NCBI GenBank assembly: GCA_019054805.1 | Contig: JAHQIY010000004.1 | Span: 8,130,501 to 8,194,500, forward strand | Source: Brachionus manjavacas | Taxonomy: Eukaryota; Rotifera; Eurotatoria; Ploima; Brachionidae | Length of the DNA stretch: 64,000 bases | Direction of reading: 5' to 3' | Shown here: piece after piece, positions 1-11,800 of the stretch | Layout: every line of letters starts with the position of its first letter | How positions within the stretch are numbered: the first letter of the stretch is position 1 | Notes under the pieces: generated by a model | Database searches by the model: none | The model's input: only the letters and a program-made list of their open reading frames with translations | What the model was told of the DNA's origin: nothing | Position numbers and translations under genes: made by a program

Positions 1-56
1 AGTTGTTCGACATTCCATGGCACTCTGAGCTCCAGTTGGAATACGAATATTATAAT
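1..56 (-). CDS. Possible partial exon of an unidentified gene, cut by the window edge
   Basis: The first 56 bases are less AT-rich than the following kilobases. Read on the minus strand they are open without a stop and begin right after a CAG that could be a 3' splice site. The frame reads YNIRIPTGAQSAMECRTT and runs off the window. The peptide is too short to name. It could equally be a fragment of a repeat. Confidence 0.3.
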   Translation of the reverse strand, partial: MIIFVFQLELRVPWNVEQ

Positions 57-2660
57 CTGTAGTTATCTCTGATTTTTCTATTTAGTAAAAATAGGATTAA
101 ATTTATTGAAAAGATAAAAGCTCATTTGTTTAAATTTAATTGAAAATTTTTAGAGATTTTTTTAAAATTCGAAATTTTCAAACCTTCCAAATTTTTTACA
201 AAAAACAAAATGAAAATTTTAACTAAAAAAAAAAACAAAAAATGACTTTTTCTCATTGTAGATAAAAATTGCACAGTAAATCAAATCAAAATAAATGTTC
301 CACTTAAAAACTTTGACAAAATACTTTCCTTAACTAAAAATTTATTTTCAAGAAAAATAATATTTATTATCATCATTTTTTTTTTCATCGTCAGAATTAA
401 CGTAATTTGAAAATAAATAATAATAATAATTAGTAAACCTAGATGGTGATTAATTTCAAGGCTCGAATATTTTACAAATATGAAGTTGTCAACAATTAAT
501 GATTATAATGAAGGATTCTAGATATTCAAATTAAATAATAAAGGCAATTTTAAGCCATTGGGTATAGCATGCATTAAATATCGTTTTCTAGAAAGTTAAT
601 AAAAAAGATAAAACCCTCAAAAGAAAAAAGGAAAGTGGCTAAAATTAAACTTATGGTGTATATCTTTGAGTCGATTTATGTAATAGGTTGGGTAATTTGC
701 AAAAAAAGAAGCTAATGGAGTTAATGCTAAAAAATATTACCAAGATGGCATTTTGAATTTTGACCCGACTTGATCATTTCATTATGCAATTATAGTACAG
801 AATTATCCATTGGAAAAAATGTGAAGCATAATTGAATGAATTATACAACAACGCTCATTTCCATGCGTCATTAAGGAGCTAAATCTTTATTGACACTATA
901 TTTTCAAAATAAGGAGATTTAGTTACTATTCAAAATTATAAAAGTCTTTAAAATAAAAATTTTAATATAACATATTTTAAAATATTAATTGTGATATATA
1001 TAAAGATAAAGATATATTGTGTAATAATTTTAATACACATAAATATTTTGTGGCATGTTTGTTCTACATTTGGAACTCAACTTTTAAATTTTGGATGATG
1101 TTTTTAAATTGGTAGAATCTATATAAGAAATTATTTGAATCAAATGTTATCATAAAGATACTACATCTAACCTGAAGCATAATTTCCTTAAATCCAAACC
1201 CCAGACTTAGCATTAATTCTGAAAAAAATTCTGATATATTATATATAAAAATTAAAAGAATTTCATTGAGAATTAAATTTAAAAAAAAAAGTAATCGCAA
1301 ATTTATTGATCATTTTTTAATTTAAAAATTATATTTTTAGTGTAGCTAAAAGTATCTATTCGCTAATTAAAGCCTAAATATTCGTATACATTGCACTTGG
1401 GTGGTAAATTATTTTAAATTTTTGTGATAAATTTCAGTTTTGAAAAATTTTTGTAAAATTCTTTATTTTCAAATTTTTCCAAAAGTGTTTAAATAATTTA
1501 TTTAAAGAAAATTTAGTTTTATCTCACAATCCGGTTAAAAATTCAGGTAAATTTGGCGAAAAAAGGAACGTAAATTAGACCAGCCCCAAAAATCTTACCG
1601 AGACAACAGTTTTCTTACATATTGATTAATTCAAATTTAATTTTAATATTAATTAAGTTGACTTATTTTGTAATTTTCAAAACAATTTTAGTAAAATAAA
1701 TTTATTATCAAATATAATAGACAGTTTAAAAACATGCATTGAATACGAGGTGTCTAAGCTTGTCAATTAAATCGACTTGAAAAGTACTTAAACTAAAAAG
1801 TACTAAACAAAGTCAATATTGCTTAAATAACTAATTTTTATATCAAGCTATCAAAATGACTAAAAAAAATTATTTAATTAGGGCTTTATTTTTAAGCCTT
1901 TCTAAAATTATCGAAATTTTTTAAATTTAAGTAATTGAAAAAATTGACCATTTAGAAAAAAATTATTAATTAAAAATTCAATTAGATTTGAATCTAAAAT
2001 TTTTTTCAGCATTTAAAACTTGTAATACTCTAGTCTTAGATTTTTTAATCAATTAAGTGATGATGATTGAAAAATATTTGTTAAAAAATTAAATAAAATT
2101 GATCTTTATAGTGTTTAAAGTCAACACTGTATAGATTTTATCACTTTTTTTTTTTTTAAAAAAAAATTATGTCTAAAATTCTAAAACTTCATAATACCCT
2201 TTGGTCTTTTTTTGATGAAATGATTTTATAAAGTTTCGTGTTAGGATTTTGAACAGATTTTGATCAAAATCAAATCTATGCCATGTCAATACCATTTCAC
2301 TTTCAAATTTTAAAATCTATCATTGACTTTACACTTTAACCAACTCTGTAGTTTATTTATTAAAGGTATTCCCAATAAGTGGCTAACTATATTTCTTTTC
2401 TAACCCAAACTGTCCTATAGTTATTCTTTTAATAACTGTTATCTTCTTTTAAAATCAATTTCTATTATTTCTAAAATTTGTTATTATTATTATTTTTTTA
2501 AACTTTTTATTAATTTCATTACTTGATTTACTATTTTATTTTTTTTTTTTTATCAAAAGCAGCCTTGACTCGGTGCAGCTTGATAATTTAACAAAAAAAT
2601 AGTTAAATCACAATTCAAATAAACAAGAACTAAACTTGGGTCTTATTAAATTGAAAAAAA
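57..2660. other. AT-rich stretch without a recognisable gene
   Basis: Poly-A/T runs and low-complexity sequence dominate. The one longer minus-strand reading frame (1064-1300) is made of Phe, Leu, Ile and Asn codons of the kind AT-rich DNA gives by chance, and I do not support it as a gene. Confidence 0.6.
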
Positions 2661-3121
2661 TCAGAGTTGTTTAAAAATCCCAAATTAAAGTCCAAGTCCA
2701 GACTTCTTTTTTTTTTTAATAGTTCAAGTCAAAAACTTTTATTTTTTTTTAAAAGTCCAACACTCGCTTGGCTTCCAAAATAACCACCTGGGACCGCAAA
2801 ATTATCATTTCCTGGAACGGAAGAAATTTCATTTGTCCCTCTAAATTCATTGAACGTGAAAAATTCCTGAATAAGTACTCTTCATGGAAAATAGGAAGAT
2901 TTATTTGACTAATTTTTAAAACTGGAGAAAAAGATGACTTTGGAATCTCGGACGTCGATTCATCAAGATTAAGACAATTTATTATTTAAAAATACTTAAA
3001 GAACTTTTGCTAGTTATTATATTCGTGAAAAAATAAAAAATAAAAGTCTTTACTCAGACTTTTGAAAAAAAAAAGAAGTCTGGACTTGACTTGAGACTAG
3101 TGACTTTTAAACAACTCTGAA
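2661..3121. repeat. MITE-like inverted-repeat element, AGAGTTGTTTAAAA family, copy 1
   Basis: The ends are inverted copies: the left begins TCAGAGTTGTTTAAAA and the right ends TTTTAAACAACTCTGA. Inside, both ends carry related AGTCAAGTCCAGACTTC-type sequence, also inverted. No transposase frame is present. A related copy lies at 17791-18045. The flanks are A-runs, so a target duplication cannot be read safely. Confidence 0.65.
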
Positions 3122-3465
3122 AAATATTAAAAACCCTTAATCTAAGAAGAAAAAATAATCACAAACTTGTAATAGAGACAAACGAGGACAATATCGTTAT
3201 CAATTTTTACAATTATTTATTTATATATTTATTTGGAATAAGCTACCACTGGTTGTCTTTTGAAAAGAAGCAATATCAGCAAATACAATAAATAGTTTAA
3301 AGGCTCAAATCGATAAAGAAATTCAAATTGAATTCATAAGGACTTGAATAGCTTTCATAGAGAACTATACCGCAGTAACTACTACTGCTAATACTGCTAC
3401 TTCGGGACATTTTGTTGAAAAGCTTTTAAATATAAACTTGATAAAAAATATAAAAAAGCTTTTAC

Positions 3466-3709
3466 CTTTTGATTTATTTTCGCTTTCTAAATTTTTGAAT
3501 GCGATTCCGGTAGATCTATTAATTTTTTTCTGTGTTTTTTCGATATTCTCAATGAAGTGATTAATTTGCCGCGTATTCTGTCTGCACTTGTTATTCAAAT
3601 TTTTCTTTTCACTGGTTAGATATTTTTCTAGTATCAGATTTCTTTTGATACAAGTAGCCTCATTTGGTGTTAAGAAAATTTTTGATCTTAAGTAATCAAT
3701 TTCGTCCAT
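3466..3709 (-). CDS. Candidate exon of a coiled-coil protein of unknown function
   Basis: The minus-strand frame starts with an ATG in the context ACCAAATGG and reads about 81 residues rich in Lys, Asn and Glu, with a likely helical or coiled-coil stretch (residues about 28-70, including QINHFIENIEKTQKKIN). It then meets a plausible 5' splice site, AAAAG then GTAAAAG, at 3465/3464. Past that point the frame becomes Phe/Lys-rich and ends in an (AGT)n-like simple repeat, so I take the frame beyond the donor as intron. Upstream, TTATAG just before the ATG could also be a 3' splice site, making this an internal exon. I do not recognise the family. It shares strand with the reading frames at 4931-5551 and 7678-7957, but I cannot show that they are one gene. 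Confidence 0.35.
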
Positions 3710-4930
3710 TTGGTCTCTATAACATTTTAAAAAAGTAATTGTTGATGATTTAAGAAAAATTTCTCCGAATTTAAATACTCGATTATTACATTGAAATCCT
3801 TTAAATTCAGAAGCCTTTTAGCTTCTTAAATATGTGAGCTAATTGATTTTGTAACAAAGTTTACTTTAATAAGTTTTCCTAAAATTGAAAAGCTAATATA
3901 GTTTTCTAGATGTAGAAAAAATTATTTCACATATTCGAAAACTTTTTTTGATTTTCTTAAAAATTAAACGGAATAATTAAATCTGATTGATTTTTCTGAT
4001 TTTTTCGATTAAATCTAATAAGAATTTCGAATTCAAAAGACTGTTTTATTTTTGAAAAAGTTTACATAATCTAAATTTATTGTTTACAATTGTTAGGTGA
4101 AAATGCTTTCCGGGCTTTTCTAATAAATTTAATTTCTCTAATTAGACTTGTTTAGAACTAAATGAGCAGTTACTTTTTAATAAAATTTCTTTTTTTAGAA
4201 ATAAATTCAAACCGTGAATGTGTGTTTATATTAACTTAAATTTTTAAGACGTTTATAAAATTACACTTGCAAGTAAAATGCTAATTAATTAAACTTAAGT
4301 AATTAATTGTTAGTACCATTAACTGTGATCTTGAAGTTATGCTGATAAATGCTGATATTAAAATGTTGATAAAATCAGGTAGGATCAATGTTTTAAAAAA
4401 ATTTCATGAAAAATTTTTTAGACTGTTAATTTAAACCTAACCTAAATAGAAATTTTTTTATTAACTTTCTTTAAAATCTGGTTTATTTTCAATTTTCAGA
4501 TACATTTTAGAAATATTGCTATTGATTTATGGTATTTTGATAAAACTCCCAAAATAAAATAAATTTTTGTTTTAAAAATTTTCAAAAAGTTCAATTTTAA
4601 TTGTAAAAAAATAAATGACTTTCCTTAAAGATATTGGTTTTATCTTAATTATTATTTGAGTTCAAGTTTTTTCTTGTGATATTTATATTAATCTCGAAAA
4701 ATTTCATTTTTTATTCTAACCAGACAAAATCAATAGTTTTATATTAATTTCAAATCAAACAAAAAACTTTGCTGTTTTTCCAAATCGATAGTTGTTTAAT
4801 AGCGCCATTGATTCAAGCAGTCAATTTATTTTCATTTAGGATTTTTTTTTAAGCTAATATTTGATTGAGACAAACAAAAAATTTAAGTTAACAATATATT
4901 TAAAAATTTTAAAATACAAAAAGGTAGTGT
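3710..4930. other. AT-rich interval, nothing recognised
   Basis: No open frame with coding-like composition, no convincing splice-bounded exon and no obvious repeat was found between the two minus-strand coding pieces. Confidence 0.5.
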
Positions 4931-5551
4931 TCAGAAAGTGTGGGTGGAAAAATTTTGAATAAATTTTTTAACTCTGTGGTCCAGTTTTTCCATTTCCGCT
5001 TTAAGAAGCCTCGGTTGTTCCGATTCATCATCCTTGTTCTTGTCCATCATACCCGATCTATTTCGTCTTAATTTAGACTCAGGCACAATTTTTATATAAA
5101 AATCATTGTAATCAAATTTTGGCGCTTTGTTGCATATTTTCGCATTTATAAATTGCTTATGCCGTTTGGCAAAAATGGGATCTTTCTGTTTCAAAATCTC
5201 GATTTCTTTGGAACTTCTTTTCTTCAATTTATCAAGCGTTACTTGGCTCTTGGAAAGCGGAACTTCTTTGGACTTTCCAAAAGCGATGCTATTTCGTTGA
5301 TTTTTCTGTTTTTCGATCAACTTCTCATTTGTGCTCATTCCGAATGCAGACTGGACTTTCCGAGAATCTACTTTGGATGATCTTAAGTTATAACTGTTAC
5401 CAAAACGACCATAGTTGATGCTTGTTGTGGAACTGGAAGCTGAACTGTCATTATCGAATTTTACATGTTTCTCGTCACTGTAACTGGATGAGGAGAAATC
5501 AATGGAATCACTGCGGTTTCTTTCGATTATTTTCGATTTTAGAGCATCCAT
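4931..5551 (-). CDS. Conserved-looking hypothetical protein, about 206 aa, single exon
   Basis: This is an intact minus-strand frame. An ATG ten codons further upstream (5581) is possible. I chose the second Met at 5551 because its context AAAAATGG is better and the intervening residues (QNFFFEAK) look like translated A/T-rich leader. Composition is clearly coding: a Ser-rich acidic N-terminal part (residues about 15-45), a basic Lys/Arg/Gln middle (about 70-120) and a basic C-terminal part ending in a likely helix (LLKAEMEKLDHRVKKF). No signal peptide, membrane segment, zinc ligands or enzyme motif is visible. It looks like a disordered, positively charged cytoplasmic or nuclear protein. Function is unknown and I do not assign a family. 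The lack of introns is notable beside the seven-exon gene at 29-31.5 kb. Confidence 0.6.
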   Translation of the reverse strand: MDALKSKIIERNRSDSIDFSSSSYSDEKHVKFDNDSSASSSTTSINYGRFGNSYNLRSSKVDSRKVQSAFGMSTNEKLIEKQKNQRNSIAFGKSKEVPLSKSQVTLDKLKKRSSKEIEILKQKDPIFAKRHKQFINAKICNKAPKFDYNDFYIKIVPESKLRRNRSGMMDKNKDDESEQPRLLKAEMEKLDHRVKKFIQNFSTHTF

Positions 5552-6697
5552 TTTTGCTTCAAAAAAAAAATTTTGAATCAAATTTAAATACCCAAGGTTC
5601 CGCTAATCCATCAAATCATACTCGAATTTAATTTGGTTTTGGAAAAATAATCAACTTTAAATTGAATTTTGTTTAAATATTAAAGTAAAGCTATTTGTTC
5701 GAGACGGATTATCGAAAAAAAATAAAAGCCGCATTAATTTAAATTTCAAATTGCTCTTTTTCTCTCTTTGGTAAAATATAAAGCTTTTAAGTATTTATTT
5801 TAAAATAAAATTTTTGTTTTTTTAATTTTTGGATTTTCAAGCGGCTAAAAGCAATCATAGAGAAATTGTTTCGAATACAAAACATTTAAGCAATTTTTCA
5901 AAAATTCATGTTTTTTCTTGAATAAACTGACCTTTTAATTATTTTAAATTATTTTAATTTAACTGTAGAATGTCGAAGATTTTTCTTATAATAATGAGGA
6001 TAATTTATTTTCTCCTCTTTTTGAAATATGATATAAAAATTTTTTTTTGAAAATTTAAAATTTTAAATGCAAGATAAAAGAGGGGTCATTATTTTTCAGA
6101 AAGGGTTATTGAACGTCTTACTTTCAGAAATATTCAGACTTTAAAAAAAAGATAAAAGATAAATTTACTTTGACAAAATTTAAGAATTGAAAAAATTAAA
6201 GTATTCACATATTGAGTTTTAATTAAATTCAATATTCAATAAGGAAATGTTAAATATCAAAAAAATTTAGTTAAAATAAAAAAAAAGGATAGACTAATAA
6301 ATTAAGTAATAATTCCTTAGTTTTGTCCTCATGTTAGCCGACTGGTGTTCCCTTTGGGAAACAAGTCCAAATTAATAATATATCGATCATTTTTTTGGTT
6401 TTATCTTTACATTCTAAGTTTTTTTTTGTTTTTTCAAAATTCGCCGGAAGAAAGCAAAACTAATTCCAAATTGTCCATTATTTTATGCTAAAATCTCAAT
6501 TAAAATTTTTATACCTTTTTTATTTACTTTATTGCAAACAAGTGGGTTTTTCAAAAATTTTATGTTTTTCCTACCACATTTTAGTAATTCAATCTTTTTT
6601 GTTTAGTGTCAATAATTTTATAGTTCACAAAAATCAAATTTAGCAACTAGACGTAACAAAATAGTTTATTTTACCTTTGAATTTTTCATAGAGTTTC

Positions 6698-6730
6698 CAT
6701 TATTAATCTCTTTGATTGAGATTAATAATG
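6698..6730. repeat. Perfect 13-bp hairpin
   Basis: CATTATTAATCTC and GAGATTAATAATG form a perfect 13-bp stem around a 7-nt loop. No T-run or gene end adjoins it, so I do not call it a terminator. Confidence 0.6.
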
Positions 6731-7677
6731 AGTTTAGCTTTTCTTGAAATTAGGTTTCTTGATTTTGAAAGACAAAATTTAAAATTTGTTTTAATAAATT
6801 TAGGTTTCGTACAGAATTCTGTTGTCTAACCATGTTTGCCTGGAACCGGATTTTTTCAAACTGCTAAACTTTCATAAGTTTGTCAATTTAAAGCCTATCT
6901 AAATCTAAATGAAATCAAGATTGCCTGAATTATATAAAATAAATAATATGCAATAAATTTCAAAGACTTTATTCATAAAATAATTAAGAGAATCAGTTTC
7001 AAGGCCCAATCGTAAAAAATTACGTACAAAATTTTATTTTAAAAATAGATATTATTCATAACTACTTAAAAAATTTAGAAAAAATTTACAAATAAATTTT
7101 GAGTGTTGGATATTAGAATTAAATAAAAAACTTGGACTTTTCATTTTTTTCTGTCTGATTATTATTATTATTATTGTGTTTTTAAATATCATTTGTGTAA
7201 AGTAAAATTTAAAAACTAACTACCACAATTCCTTTCCTTCATCGCTCCTTACTCTTTGAGAAGGAAGAGAACAGGCTTTGACTTCTTGAGACTATAAGCC
7301 TAATATTAAGCTAAATATTATCTATAAAGATAATTTTTGAAAATCGGATTTGAAATCAAAAAATTTAAGACCTGACTTTAACCAAGTTTTTACAAAAGTG
7401 TTCAAAAAAGATAGAATTTTTAATCAATTGAAAATTTTAATTTGAAAAAAAAATCCGAAAATTTATCGTCTTGAGTTAATTAATAATTTTCTTAGCTTAT
7501 ATAAATAAAAACTACAAAAATAAAGTCCAAGAAAAAATTGAAAAAATCTAAAATGATTGAACTTTTTTGATAAAATAAAAATTTTAATTTAATAAATATA
7601 AGCAGTTCCTTATATTTATTCCTTTAATCTGAAAAAGATTTAATTTTGTTTGATTATTACCCCGAATCAGAAATTAC

Positions 7678-7957
7678 CTTTGTTCTGAAGCATGATTTCA
7701 TGCTCGGTGTGGTACTCTTTGGAACAGTCGGCATATCCACTATTAGTAGTTATATCCTTAGCCATTCGAGCGGCGTCATTTCTTGTCGCGATTAAATTGA
7801 GAAAATTAAATTTTGCTTCCATATTCATTGCCTTAAATCTAGACAGGAGTTTTTTTTCTTCTATGCGATTTTTTACAACAGCACGGGCTTCATTTACCGA
7901 AACTGCCTTATGGCTCGACAGATCAGCTTCCATTTCAAAAAAAGCCTGCATATACAT
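7678..7957 (-). CDS. Candidate exon of an unidentified protein (about 90 aa)
   Basis: The minus-strand frame has good coding composition and reads MYMQAFFEMEADLSSHKAV at its start, then a charged helical stretch (EARAVVKNRIEEKKLLSRFK) and a C-terminal part with His, Cys and Tyr. It ends at a strong-looking 5' splice site, CAAAG then GTAATT, at 7677. The two Met codons at its start are followed by ATGCAG, so a 3' splice site just before GCTTTTTTTGAA (exon start 7945) is an alternative to initiation at 7957. A 39-nt, less AT-rich stretch at 7253-7291 on the same strand has a possible TATAG acceptor and A-GTAAGG donor and keeps the frame open, so it may be the next exon. The family is not recognised. 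Confidence 0.45.
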
Positions 7958-9050
7958 TTTTTGACACTTTTATTTACAATAGGAAATTTCTAATAAGCTC
8001 TAATTCAGAAATGTTTAAGTGCTGCTTTAGTCCTTATGGAACATGGCAAAATTTAAACAAACTTTCTGAAATTAAAATAAACATTGGATAGACATTAGAT
8101 ATTAGGTAAAAATTCTCGAGAGGATTAAACTTTAATTGCTTTTAATTTGTACACAAAGAAAGTGATTATAAAAATCCGTAGACAATTTAGTTTTTTTTCA
8201 GGTAAAGCATTTGTAAAGACTAAAAACAAAATACATTTTGATTTTTTTCATCAATCATTTTAATTTTATTTTGTAAAAAAACAAAATAAGGTATTATAGC
8301 GTTCTTTACATTTTAAGCCTAAATAGGATTTTTAAAATAAAACGTTAAATAAATAATTTTCAATATAATCTTATTAGGCGAAATCTAAAGAAAAAAAATT
8401 AAAAATGTTTTTTTTTTTTAAATGAATATATATAGCATAAAATCTAAAATTTCAACTTTTTATGGAATAAATTTTTTTTAAAAAATTTTTTATTTTTTGT
8501 TTAAAAAATATTTCATTGGAATAAGACATCCTCTATTCGATCTTTCCAAAAGTGAAGTAAGATCCAAAGCTTTGGGTCTACTTTAGTACGGAATATTACT
8601 AATCGAAGATGACACTTTTGTTGCATAATATTCAATACTTTAGATTTAGATTTAATGCACAGCTGCGGCAAAAATGACACAGAATAGAAGAGATTACTAG
8701 AAAAGGGACAGCAACAAAATTGGTTATTGCTTCAGAAATCTTAAAAAAAATACTAGTTTAGTGGAACAAAGAGAAAACTTTCTGAAAAGAATAGCAATGA
8801 ACAATTTGAATGAAAACCCTGCTGAAGCAATTAAATAAGCATCAATAATGGCTATTTGAATTAAATGATCAATTTTTTAATCTGCTTCTTATTATTTTGC
8901 TCTTATCAAATTTTAAAAATTAAAATTCAATACTAAAATATCCTAAAACCAGACAAAACCAGACTTTAGGCAAAGCATTATTATTTAAGAATAGGAGCCT
9001 AGACGGGCACTGAAAATTCGAATACAAGACAAAACTTTTATCCCTTTTAA

Positions 9051-9215
9051 TCACCATTATCATCTAGTCTCTACTGGACAGATCAGGTTGAAGTAGACGA
9101 CTATTTTAGTCCATCCACTAGCATTGTCAAGCTAAATCCAGAATTTCCTCTTCCCAAAGCGCCGTTTAAGAAACTAATGAATGATGAAAGAAAAACAGCG
9201 AAGGAACTAACTTAG
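9051..9215 (+). other. Short open stretch with coding-like composition
   Basis: A 54-codon plus-strand frame without a good start reads LYWTDQVEVDDYFSPSTSIV in its first half and a Pro/Lys-rich second half (FPLPKAPFKKLMNDERK) before a TAG. It sits in an island of lower AT content (about 8600-9210). It may be a decayed gene or transposon exon. I cannot tell which. Confidence 0.25.
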
Positions 9216-9838
9216 CTTTTAAGCTCAATTTTTCTTTTAAAAAATATCTTCAAAGAAAAACAAAAACGGCTAAATATTTTGTACCAAATTCCAAGCTCTG
9301 GCATTTTTTTTCTATTTTTTAAATTTAAATTACTTTTTAAAATTATCTCACAACTGTTTTCATTTTTCACTTTCTGAAAGTATTGGGTTTAGTTATGCCA
9401 TTATCATGGTTATATTGGTTCTGAAATTTTAGTTATAAAATCAGAAATATAGATTCGGTCAAGACATAAGGAATTTGATACTCTTTAAAGGCTAAAATAA
9501 TAAAGCTAGATGATTGGGGTAATTTATTTTTAGTTCAGAACTGCTAATAGGTAAAAACTTTTGGTCACGATTTTACCACTTCACAAGGATGTCCTTCGAC
9601 TTAGCAATATCCAGCATAACCTCATTTGAAACGTTTGGATATTTTTACTCAAGATTTATAAATAGTTTTTTGATTAAAAGATCAATAATAATATATAAAA
9701 TATAAATATGATTTTTAAAGAATTTTTTTAAGATTTTGAAATAATTTATTATTTTAGATAAAACTCAATTTTTTTAAATTAATTTAACAGACAGAGACTG
9801 TTAGTTAATGAGATAAATGGTTCTCAACAATTAAAAAA

Positions 9839-10433
9839 CTGTTCCCTACAAACCAAAAACTTTTTAACCCATATCACTATAAAACACAATTTTTTGTGTC
9901 GAATTCAAAAAAAAAATTTTTACATATTTAACCAAAAAACTGGTAAACACAAATTTTTTGTGGTGAAAAAAAATTTAATAAATTTGTTAAAGAATTTATA
10001 AAAAAAATTAAATTAAAATTTATTTTAAGGAAAATCAATTTCCAGCTAATTTTGGACGACCTTTTTTAGGTTTATTAACAAATTCGTCGTTTTCCAGAAG
10101 CTTATTTAGGGCTATCTGGTGACTAAAATAGCCCAATTTAATAAAATTTGCATTTGCATCCGCGTGTCCGTTTTTTAACGTCTAGTTTCGTTTTATTTTT
10201 TTGGATTTTTTAATCACCAAAGATTCGGAAATATTTTTTTATTACGTAAAATCATAGGAATTTTTTTATTTAAAATGCAAGTTTTAATAGATTTATAAAA
10301 ATTTTGGCTTAAAAGTTTTTTTATTTGTGGAGAGCAGTTTTTGTCTTAGTCAAGTTATTTTTGTACTGAAAATTTTTTTCTTTGTGGGGAAAAGTTTTTG
10401 ATATGTGGATGACTGTTTTTAGTTGGTGGGTAC
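9839..10433. mobile_element. Possible terminal-inverted-repeat element, decayed
   Basis: The left end (TGTTCCCTACAAACCAAAAA) and the reverse complement of the right end (TGTACCCACCAACTAAAAA) match imperfectly over about 40 bp, with CATATCA shared further in. Between them lies the short AT-hook frame at 10035-10181. That makes a small, old DNA element plausible but not proven. Confidence 0.4.
10035..10181 (-). pseudogene. Coding remnant with an AT-hook-like motif
   Basis: This is a 48-codon minus-strand open stretch without a start codon. It contains FIKLGYFSHQIALNKLLEN followed by NKPKKGRPKLAGN and a stop. KKGRPK resembles the GRP core of AT-hook DNA-binding motifs, common in chromatin proteins and in some transposases. 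It lies inside the candidate inverted-repeat element at 9839-10433, so a transposase remnant is the simplest reading. Confidence 0.3.
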
Positions 10434-10544
10434 TAGGCAGACCCTTTATCGATCTCTAAATATTTACAAAAAGAAAAGGAAAAAACTTTAAAAACCTAAT
10501 AATTTATTTTTAGAAGTTAAAAATTAATTTTGTTAATGCAGCAA

Positions 10545-10673
10545 AGTGCAACAAACATTTTAACCCTTAGAGTCATTCCCTGCATAAACTCTTCAACTTA
10601 AGAATAAATTTTACTTCTAGATACAAGACCAAGTGATTAGCAGGCTTAAACAATCAATAATGTTTGTTGCACT
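10545..10673. repeat. Short inverted-repeat element (15-bp perfect arms)
   Basis: AGTGCAACAAACATT at the left and AATGTTTGTTGCACT at the right are perfect inverted copies about 100 bp apart, with a further weak match outside (GCA before, TGC after). The intervening sequence is less AT-rich than its surroundings. A small MITE or a structured transcript are both possible. Confidence 0.5.
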
Positions 10674-10892
10674 ATTTTTGCATTCGAAGAACTATTTTTT
10701 AAATTAAATAAAATTTGTTTTAGAATTCTTAAAATTTTTCAAATAGATTTTGGTTTGGATTTGGATTTTGGATTTTGTTTGTGATTTCAGAAGGTTCTTT
10801 TTTGCAACGGAAGGGTCATTTATTCAAAGATATATTTGGTAACCAAAAGCTGGTCACAAAAAAAAGTTCACCAAATATTAGATTTAAAACTT

Positions 10893-10951
10893 GTCTTAAA
10901 ATTATTTAAATTCTTTAAATAATTAATAAAGAATTTAAATAATTTTAAGAC
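10893..10951. repeat. Perfect 25-bp hairpin
   Basis: The 25 bases at 10893-10917 (starting GTCTTAAAATTATTT) are perfectly complementary to 10927-10951, with a 9-nt loop. A perfect stem of this length points to a recent inverted duplication or a structured RNA more than to chance. Confidence 0.7.
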
Positions 10952-11754
10952 AAAAATTAAAATACGCTATTTCATAATGCTTAGAAAAAAATTAAACTCT
11001 TATTTTATTCATGATTAAACTAAAAATACAAAAAATTGATCATTCAATTTAGAGAAAAAAATAATTTTTAGATTGAAAAATTAAGATTCCGAATCTGAAT
11101 GAAAATAAAGATTTAAAAATTTTCAGACAAGTCTCTGAAATTGGTTAAGTATGTGCATTTGGCTAAAAAGATTAACATTTAAATTTTTGTGATTTTTTTT
11201 TAATTTAAAGCTTTTATTCTAAAATTAATGTTCACAAAAAAAATAATTTTGGTCACCAAAAATTTTTTTTTTTTAATTTTGGTCACCAAATTTTTGACTT
11301 GAGATTATGTGAACAAAATATTCACATTTTTCACTAGATCCAAATTCTTTATCATCAAAATTTTTTCTCTGCAATAACTACGCAATTAAATTTCAATGAT
11401 TTACCAATACATTTACTACTTTGCATACTTCCAGAGTTTTTGAAGAAACTAAATTTTGGGTATAATTTTATTTTGCAGAACGAGTATTAGATCTAAACAA
11501 TTTTTTTTCAATTTAAAATATTTGATTTTGATATCTGCTCCAGAATGACCGATTCAATACCGGTTTTTATTAATTGCTAATTTAAACTGAACTGGAAATT
11601 GGAATTTTTGTCCCGCTATTAGACCTGTTTCAGAAATAATAATACAAAAAAAAATAATTAACTCATACTCAATATCACGAAGCTTAAATGTTTTTAAAGC
11701 AAGATTGGACAAGTGGTAATAATTATTTATTATTTATTAGTTTCAGGGCTGTAA

Positions 11755-11800
11755 AGTATAACACTAGGCAGAAGCTGCTCAGCCATTTATTACTACTACT
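11755..11800 (+). repeat. LINE 3'-end relic with (ACT)n tail
   Basis: CTAGGCAGAAGCTGCTCAGC then CATTTATTACTACTACT resembles the end of the LINE at 43930-43984 (GGCCTAAAACCATGCAGCAG, then TTATT(ACT)n). I read it as a severely 5'-truncated copy or an old tail. Confidence 0.4.

Noticed and set aside
1064-1300. 78-codon minus-strand frame
   Set aside because: Composition (Phe, Leu, Ile, Asn) is what A/T-rich DNA gives by chance; no splice context or motif.
5153-5631. Plus-strand frames opposite the 4931-5551 gene
   Set aside because: They are shadows of the minus-strand gene, whose composition and start are far better.
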